Assembly: GCA_012517635.1 (NCBI GenBank)
Contig: JAAYUP010000433.1
Span: 1-18,832 of the forward strand
DNA from: Candidatus Atribacter alterifermentans
GTDB taxonomy: Bacteria; Atribacterota; Atribacteria; Atribacterales; Atribacteraceae
Direction of reading: 5' to 3'
DNA length: 18,832 nucleotides
The notes beneath the pieces were generated by a model. It was not told the DNA's origin, made no database searches, and saw only the letters and a list, made by a program, of their open reading frames with translations. How positions within the stretch are numbered: position 1 is the stretch's first letter; the number at the start of each line of letters is the position of its first letter. The translations under genes and the position numbers were made by a program. Of the stretch, positions 14,220-18,832 are shown in pieces.

Positions 14220-15262
14220 CAATTCTGGCAACCATTTTTGTTATTGGGTTATTAGTTCTCTGCCATGAATTTGGTCATTTTGTTTTTGCACGATTGTTCA
14301 AGGTGAGAGTTTTAAAATTTGCAATAGGGTATGGACCAAAAATCTGGTCGACACAAAAGGGGGATACGGAATATTCGATACGAGCCTTTCCATTAGGTGG
14401 ATTTACAAAAATGGCGGGGATGGAAGACACCCTCATTGAAGGATATAGTGAAGCAACCGTTCCCGATGAGGAGCGATTTGATAAAAAGCCCATTTATCAA
14501 AGAAGTCTGATTGTGGCAGGTGGTCCTGCCATGAACTTATTGTTATCGATCATTTTAGTCTTTTTCGTTTTCAGTTTTTTAGGAGTTCCTACGAGTAGTC
14601 TAAAAATTCAACAAGTCATAGAAAATAGTCCAGCTCAAAATGCCGGGATTTTACCCGGAGATGTAGTGACTTCAATTAATGGAAAAGCAATTGTTAAAAT
14701 GGAGGATTTATCCAATCAAATTGCCTTAAACGGAGAAAGAGAATTAACTTTAACCGTTTTACGAGAACAAACAACCGTCGAAGTGAAATTGACCCCCCGG
14801 TGGGATGAAAATGAAAAACGCTTCTTGATTGGTATTATTTATGGGGTTGAAAATCAAAGAGTAAATCCCTTGGTTGCCTTTTATAGGAGCGTCTCTTCAG
14901 TGTTAGAATGGTTGGTCGTGAGCTTTATTGGTTTACTTTATATGGTGATGGGTCGAGTTCCGATGGAAGTAACTGGTATTATAGGAATTGCTCGCATGTC
15001 TGGCCAAGCTGCCAGTTATGGATTTTTGAATTTACTTTATTTTTCGGCATTGATTAGCGTTGCTTTAGCACTTTTTAATTTATTGCCAATTCCTGCTTTA
15101 GATGGAGGTCATCTCATACTTTTCCTTTATGAAAAAATTCGTGGGAAACCGATGGATCCGAGTAAAATCGGATTTTTCTATATGATTGGATTTTTGTTTA
15201 TCGTCTTGATGGCCATATTTGTTACTTATCAAGATGTTTTAAGAATTGTTGCAGGAAAATGA
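14213..15262 (+). CDS. rseP: Membrane zinc metalloprotease RseP (site-2 protease, M50)
   Basis: Intramembrane protease that cuts membrane substrates such as anti-sigma factors or remnant signal peptides. The 349 residues show an N-terminal membrane helix with the zinc motif HEFGH (18-22), a PDZ domain at about 127-195 containing NAGILPGDVVTSING, and a C-terminal helix with PIPALDGGH (293-300) whose Asp297 is the third zinc ligand, followed by a last membrane segment. There is a single PDZ domain, as in Firmicutes RasP, not the two of E. coli RseP. It overlaps dxr by 7 bp. The substrate cannot be told from this window; no sigma or anti-sigma gene is adjacent. Confidence 0.95.
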   Translation: MLTILATIFVIGLLVLCHEFGHFVFARLFKVRVLKFAIGYGPKIWSTQKGDTEYSIRAFPLGGFTKMAGMEDTLIEGYSEATVPDEERFDKKPIYQRSLIVAGGPAMNLLLSIILVFFVFSFLGVPTSSLKIQQVIENSPAQNAGILPGDVVTSINGKAIVKMEDLSNQIALNGERELTLTVLREQTTVEVKLTPRWDENEKRFLIGIIYGVENQRVNPLVAFYRSVSSVLEWLVVSFIGLLYMVMGRVPMEVTGIIGIARMSGQAASYGFLNLLYFSALISVALALFNLLPIPALDGGHLILFLYEKIRGKPMDPSKIGFFYMIGFLFIVLMAIFVTYQDVLRIVAGK

Positions 15263-16350
15263 AACGAGAAAAAACCTTACAAGTTAATCTTGGATCAGTT
15301 GCTATTGGTGGTGATTCGTCGGTTTCGGTAGAATCAATGGGGAGAATTCACCCTGGGCGAGTTGAAGAGTGTTTGAATGAAATCCGTGCGGCAGCCTTGG
15401 CAGGGAGTGACTGTTTTCGAATTGCCGTTCCCGATGAAAAGGCTTTATCCGGTCTCATTCAGCTAAAAAAGCATTCACCTCTGCCGCTCATAGCAGATAT
15501 ACATTTTTCACCAGCCTTAGCCCTCAAAGCAGCCCAAGCAGGTATTGATGGAATTCGAATTAATCCTGGAACGTGGAAAAACCGATTTCAGTTTCATCAG
15601 CTTATTGATATCTTAAAAACAGGGAATGGCGTACTTCGTTTGGGAGCCAATACCGGCTCACTCCCCTCTCATCTTCAAAAGAAGGGGAGAGTGGAGGCAC
15701 TTCTTGACAGTATAATCGAAACGCTTGAAGTCCCGCAAAAAAAGAACTTTAACCGAATTATCCTTTCTGCCAAATCGACTGATATTGAGGAAACAATTGA
15801 AATTTATGAACGTTTGGCTGAAGTTTTTTCATATCCATTACATGTGGGACTGACTGAAGCTGGTGAAGGGATTGAAGGAATTATCAAGTCGACAATTGCT
15901 TTAGGGACAATTCTACGAAAAGGAATTGGAAATAACTTACGTGTTTCTCTCACTTCACCTAATCCGGTTCTTGAATCCCAAGTTGCAGTGCAAATCCTTC
16001 GAGGAGTTGGATTACGTCAAAAAGGAATCGAAGTTATTTCCTGTCCAACCTGTGCTCGAACCAGGGGAGATGTGGTATCATTTGTAAAAGAAATAAAAGA
16101 GGCTATACAATTGATATCATCTCCATCTCCTTTAAAATTAGCTATCATGGGATGTGAAGTAAACGGTCCAGGAGAGGCGAAAGAGGCTGATTTAGGGTTA
16201 GCTTTTGGAAAATCAACTGCCCTCCTTTTTGTTCGAGGAAAGGTTATGAAAACTATTCATCAACAAGATGCTTTGCCCGAGCTTATAAAACTATTACAAT
16301 CGATGGTAACCAATCAACAGGTGAAAGAAGAGGAGGAAAATACGCTTTGA
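15259..16350 (+). CDS. ispG: 4-hydroxy-3-methylbut-2-en-1-yl diphosphate synthase (GcpE)
   Basis: Penultimate MEP-pathway enzyme, a [4Fe-4S] reductase that turns MEcPP into HMBPP, the substrate of IspH. The 363 residues contain a TIM-barrel part with LIADIHFSPALAL (77-89) and RINPG (100-104), then the cluster domain with Cys262 and Cys265 (SCPTC), Cys299 (MGCEVNGPGE) and Glu306. The N-terminal QSMTNT block of the family reads ESMGRI here, and MGCxVNGPGE carries Glu after Cys. The start is an ATGA overlap with rseP, with AGGAAA upstream. The dxr-rseP-ispG-proS order is the clostridial one. Confidence 0.95.
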   Translation: MKREKTLQVNLGSVAIGGDSSVSVESMGRIHPGRVEECLNEIRAAALAGSDCFRIAVPDEKALSGLIQLKKHSPLPLIADIHFSPALALKAAQAGIDGIRINPGTWKNRFQFHQLIDILKTGNGVLRLGANTGSLPSHLQKKGRVEALLDSIIETLEVPQKKNFNRIILSAKSTDIEETIEIYERLAEVFSYPLHVGLTEAGEGIEGIIKSTIALGTILRKGIGNNLRVSLTSPNPVLESQVAVQILRGVGLRQKGIEVISCPTCARTRGDVVSFVKEIKEAIQLISSPSPLKLAIMGCEVNGPGEAKEADLGLAFGKSTALLFVRGKVMKTIHQQDALPELIKLLQSMVTNQQVKEEEENTL

Positions 16351-17600
16351 AAATGTCAGCCTTGTTTGCTCCAACACTGAAAGAAAATCCTACCGAAGCC
16401 GAGGTGATCAGCCATAGTTTAATGTTGAGGGCGGGGATGATCAGGCAACTTTCATCGGGAATATACAACATCCTCCCCCTGGGTTTTCGTTCTTTAGAAA
16501 AGATCATGAATATTGTTCGTCGAGAGCTGAACCGAGCTGATGGGCAGGAGCTTTTATTGCCAGCCCTCCAACCCGGAGAACTCTGGAAAGAAACCGGACG
16601 GTGGGATATTTATGGTCCAGAATTGATCCGTTTTCAAGACCGGCGAGAAAGGGATTTTTGTTTGGGGCCAACCCATGAAGAAGTGATTACCGATATCGCC
16701 CGGAAAGAGATTCGTTCCTATCGACAGCTTCCTTTGCTCTTGTATCAAATACAAACGAAATTTAGAGATGAAATCCGACCTCGATTCGGAGTAATGCGAT
16801 CTCGAGAATTTATTATGAAAGATTTATATAGCTTCGACCGGGATTATGAGGGATTACAAATGAGTTATCAAAAAATGTATGATGCCTATTCTCAAATATT
16901 TACAGCTTGTGGTTTAGAATACATTGCCGTAAGGGCCGATTCAGGAGTAATTGGCGGTGACGTCTCTCATGAATTTCTCATTATTGCCGATTCTGGGGAA
17001 GAAAAGGTTATGAAATGTCCAAAGTGTTTGACTGCTTCAACCAGTGAGAACAGGCAATGTCCAGTGTGCCACGCTGATATGGAAGAAAAAAGAGGCATTG
17101 AAGTTGGCCACATTTTTCAATTGGGCACTAAATATTCAGAATCGATGAAAGCCTATTTTGTTGACCAGGATGGAAAAGAAAAGCCTTTAATTATGGGATG
17201 CTATGGAATTGGCATTGGAAGAACTATGGCTGCCGCAATTGAAGCAAATCACGATGAAAATGGAATAAAATGGCCCTGGAATATCGCACCCTATGAAATA
17301 GTTGTAATACCGGTAAAGTTGAAAAATCAAGTCATTGTTGAATTGGCAGAGAGTATTTCTCAGCAACTGGTTGGTGAGGGATATGAAGTTATCTGGGACG
17401 ATCGTGATGTTTCAGCTGGATATAAATTCAAAGAGGCTGATTTAATCGGATTCCCGATCCAAATAATTGTTGGTGAAAAAGCCTTGAAAAATAGCATTTT
17501 GGAAATTAAAATACGTTCAAATGGCAAGAGGTTAGATTGCTCTCGGGATCAACTCTTCGCAATGATTAAAAAAATGAAGGACGATTTGATTATTTTATGA
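16347..17600 (+). CDS. proS: Prolyl-tRNA synthetase, bacterial type lacking the INS editing domain
   Basis: Charges tRNA-Pro. Class II motifs are present: LPLGFRSLEKI (motif 1, 44-52), FRDEIRPRFGVMRSREF (motif 2, 139-155) and GCYGIGIGRT (motif 3, 284-293), then a C-terminal anticodon-binding domain with DDRDVSAGYK. Length is 417 aa against about 570 for typical bacterial ProRS. The missing part is the inserted editing (INS) domain between motifs 2 and 3; at its place two CxxC pairs (CPKC 224-227 and CPVC 238-241) lie ten residues apart, directly before RGIEVGHIFQLGTKYS. The start could be TTG 16347 (AGGAGG 10 nt upstream, overlapping the ispG stop) or ATG 16353 (16 nt spacing); I prefer TTG. 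Confidence 0.94.
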   Translation: MKMSALFAPTLKENPTEAEVISHSLMLRAGMIRQLSSGIYNILPLGFRSLEKIMNIVRRELNRADGQELLLPALQPGELWKETGRWDIYGPELIRFQDRRERDFCLGPTHEEVITDIARKEIRSYRQLPLLLYQIQTKFRDEIRPRFGVMRSREFIMKDLYSFDRDYEGLQMSYQKMYDAYSQIFTACGLEYIAVRADSGVIGGDVSHEFLIIADSGEEKVMKCPKCLTASTSENRQCPVCHADMEEKRGIEVGHIFQLGTKYSESMKAYFVDQDGKEKPLIMGCYGIGIGRTMAAAIEANHDENGIKWPWNIAPYEIVVIPVKLKNQVIVELAESISQQLVGEGYEVIWDDRDVSAGYKFKEADLIGFPIQIIVGEKALKNSILEIKIRSNGKRLDCSRDQLFAMIKKMKDDLIIL

Positions 17601-18286
17601 GAATAAGTATGGGTGAACAAGCTCAAACCAACCAATTCAATAATCAAAATCACCGAATTACGTCGATTATTGCTGCTTATAATGAAGAAAAGACCATCGG
17701 ACCCATTATTGATGTTTTAAAAAAGGTGCCAATCGTTGAACAAATTGTAGTAGTGAGTGATGGTTCAACTGATCGAACGGTCGATATTGCGCGAAGTCGC
17801 AATGTTGAGGTCGTTGATTTAGTAAGTAATGTAGGGAAAGGTGGTGCTCTTTACCGAGGACTGGAGTATATACGAACCGACATTGTTTTACTGTTAGATG
17901 CTGATTTGGTTGGTTTAGAAGAGAGCCATGTTTTGAGCTTAATTCAGCCGGTTATCGAAAGAGAGGCAGATGTAACCATTGGGGTATTTGAAGAAGGCCG
18001 ATTTGCAACTGATTTTGCTCAGAAAATTGCTCCTTTATTATCTGGACAACGGGCGATTCGTACCGATGTCATTCAAAATATTTCAGATTTGGAAGTCTCT
18101 CGATATGGGGTTGAAGTTGCTATGAACCGATACATTCGTAAAAACGGTGTAACAATGAAGTTGGTGAAGCTTCCAGGACTGACTCACGTAATGAAGGAAG
18201 AAAAAATGGGTTTGATGAAGGGACTTCGTTATCGGGTTAAAATGTATTGGGAAATCTTAAAAAACTCTTATGGGGGAGGAGGTTGA
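17597..18286 (+). CDS. GT2-like glycosyltransferase of unknown specificity
   Basis: A GT-A fold nucleotide-sugar transferase. The 229 residues begin, after a short polar leader, with IIAAYNEEKTIG (24-35), then VVSDGSTDRT (52-61), SNVGKGGAL (77-85, as in dolichyl/polyprenyl-phosphate mannosyltransferase-like enzymes and GpgS) and LLLDADL (98-104) with the metal-binding DxD at 101-103. SGQRAIR (149-155) is a probable acceptor-side loop. No membrane segment is evident, so it is probably cytosolic or peripheral. A role in glucosyl-3-phosphoglycerate or polyprenyl-phosphate sugar synthesis is possible, but the substrate is not identifiable. ATG 17597 forms an ATGA overlap with proS; ATG 17609 is an alternative. 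The four C-terminal glycines are encoded by the AGGAGG-rich stretch that overlaps hflX. Confidence 0.85.
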   Translation: MRISMGEQAQTNQFNNQNHRITSIIAAYNEEKTIGPIIDVLKKVPIVEQIVVVSDGSTDRTVDIARSRNVEVVDLVSNVGKGGALYRGLEYIRTDIVLLLDADLVGLEESHVLSLIQPVIEREADVTIGVFEEGRFATDFAQKIAPLLSGQRAIRTDVIQNISDLEVSRYGVEVAMNRYIRKNGVTMKLVKLPGLTHVMKEEKMGLMKGLRYRVKMYWEILKNSYGGGG

Positions 18287-18832
18287 TAGAACCCTGAATA
18301 ACCAAAAATTATTCAATAAAGCCCTTGGTGTTGTTTGTTGTGGTCACAATGACCACAACAATATGGGACTGGATGGTATTCGTTTGGAATTATTAGAGAT
18401 TGCTCGGAGTGCCGGCTTTCAATTGATTGAGATTTGGGATGTAAAAGTTATTCGTCCCTTTCCACATTCCTATTTCGGAAAGGGAAAGGTTGAAGAAATA
18501 AAAGTTTATTTACAAAAAAATCCTGACATTTGCAGTGTGATTATTGATACTGAAATATCTCCCTCACAACAAAAAAACCTCGAAAAGGCTTTCAATATCA
18601 AAATTTATACTAAAATAGCTCTTATTCATCGAATTTTTGCCGCACGCGCTCGTTCTTCTGAAGGGAAAATTAAAGTTGAAGTCGCGTCGCTTCAGTATGA
18701 GTTAAGCCGATTGTCCGGGAAGGGAGTCGAAATGTCCCGTTTGGGTGGTGGGATTGGTACCCGTGGACCTGGAGAGCAAAAAATTGAAACAGAACGAAGA
18801 CAGATTAAACAAAAGATTGCTCAATTGAAAAG
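18270..18832 (+). CDS. hflX: GTPase HflX (3' partial)
   Basis: Ribosome-associated GTPase that splits stalled or heat-damaged 70S ribosomes. Only the N-terminal domain is in the window: GKGKVEEIK (family form GSGKVEEL), the ARARSSEGKIKVEVA segment, and the nearly invariant stretch SRLGGGIGTRGPGEQKIE leading into the coiled linker ETERRQIKQKIAQLK at the window edge. The GTPase domain lies downstream. The frame extends up to ATG 18270, which overlaps the glycosyltransferase by 17 bp but has no ribosome binding site. AGGAGG (18277-18282) lies inside the frame and could serve a CTG at 18294; ATG 18363 would cut into the family domain. The start is therefore uncertain. A perfect 12-bp inverted repeat sits at 18335-18361. 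Confidence 0.93.
   Translation, partial: MGEEVDRTLNNQKLFNKALGVVCCGHNDHNNMGLDGIRLELLEIARSAGFQLIEIWDVKVIRPFPHSYFGKGKVEEIKVYLQKNPDICSVIIDTEISPSQQKNLEKAFNIKIYTKIALIHRIFAARARSSEGKIKVEVASLQYELSRLSGKGVEMSRLGGGIGTRGPGEQKIETERRQIKQKIAQLK
18335..18361. repeat. Perfect 12-bp inverted repeat with 3-nt loop
   Basis: TTGTTGTGGTCA (18335-18346) and its exact reverse complement TGACCACAACAA (18350-18361) flank a CAA loop. It lies within the first codons of hflX and encodes the VCCGHNDHNN region. No T-run follows, so it is not an intrinsic terminator. It could be an mRNA hairpin that affects hflX translation, or a protein-binding palindrome. Confidence 0.8.

Overview
The window is a compact bacterial chromosome segment with moderately AT-rich DNA. 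It holds 22 protein genes, all on the + strand, almost all overlapping or a few bases apart. I found no tRNA, rRNA, CRISPR array, insertion sequence or prophage gene. The content is housekeeping: RNA modification, shikimate pathway, MEP isoprenoid pathway, ribosome assembly, translation, envelope lipid precursors and proteolysis. Gene order resembles Firmicutes/Clostridia: xerC-hslV-hslU matches Bacillus codV-clpQ-clpY, and rpsB-tsf-pyrH-frr-uppS-cdsA-dxr-rseP-ispG-proS is the clostridial order. Several proteins are divergent, and the HslV N-terminus (a short MKxxx propeptide before Thr-Thr) recalls Thermotoga. A deep-branching anaerobe such as an Atribacterota member would fit, but that assignment is inference with low confidence. 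Reliance on IspG and IspH, both [4Fe-4S] enzymes, fits an anaerobic or low-oxygen lifestyle.

Region 1 (1-8598) reads as one long co-directional cluster: rluB (5' end outside the window), cobA, aroH, aroA, cmk, ispH, der, xerC, hslV, hslU. It pairs two late shikimate-pathway enzymes (AroA, AroH), the last MEP enzyme (IspH), CMP phosphorylation (Cmk), ribosome maturation (RluB, Der), chromosome dimer resolution (XerC) and the HslUV protease.

Region 2 (8599-8778) is the only intergenic gap over 50 bp. It contains a strong sigma-70-type promoter with an extended -10 (TTGAAA, 18 bp, TATACT) and a leader of about 110 nt for rpsB. The leader has several helices, including alternative pairings that could expose or hide the rpsB ribosome binding site.

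Region 3 (8779-18832) is the second unit: rpsB, tsf, pyrH, frr, uppS, cdsA, dxr, rseP, ispG, proS, a GT2-like glycosyltransferase and the 5' part of hflX, which runs off the window. It combines translation factors (S2, EF-Ts, RRF, ProRS, HflX), UMP kinase, and the route from DXP to undecaprenyl diphosphate (Dxr, IspG, UppS) plus CDP-diacylglycerol synthesis.

No clearly undescribed multi-gene system is visible. The points most worth a second look are the rpsB leader, a prolyl-tRNA synthetase from which the editing domain is cleanly missing while its flanking CxxC pairs remain, a Der GTPase with a non-canonical first G4 motif (NKRE), a perfect 12-bp inverted repeat inside the start of hflX, and an acidic tail on ribosomal protein S2.
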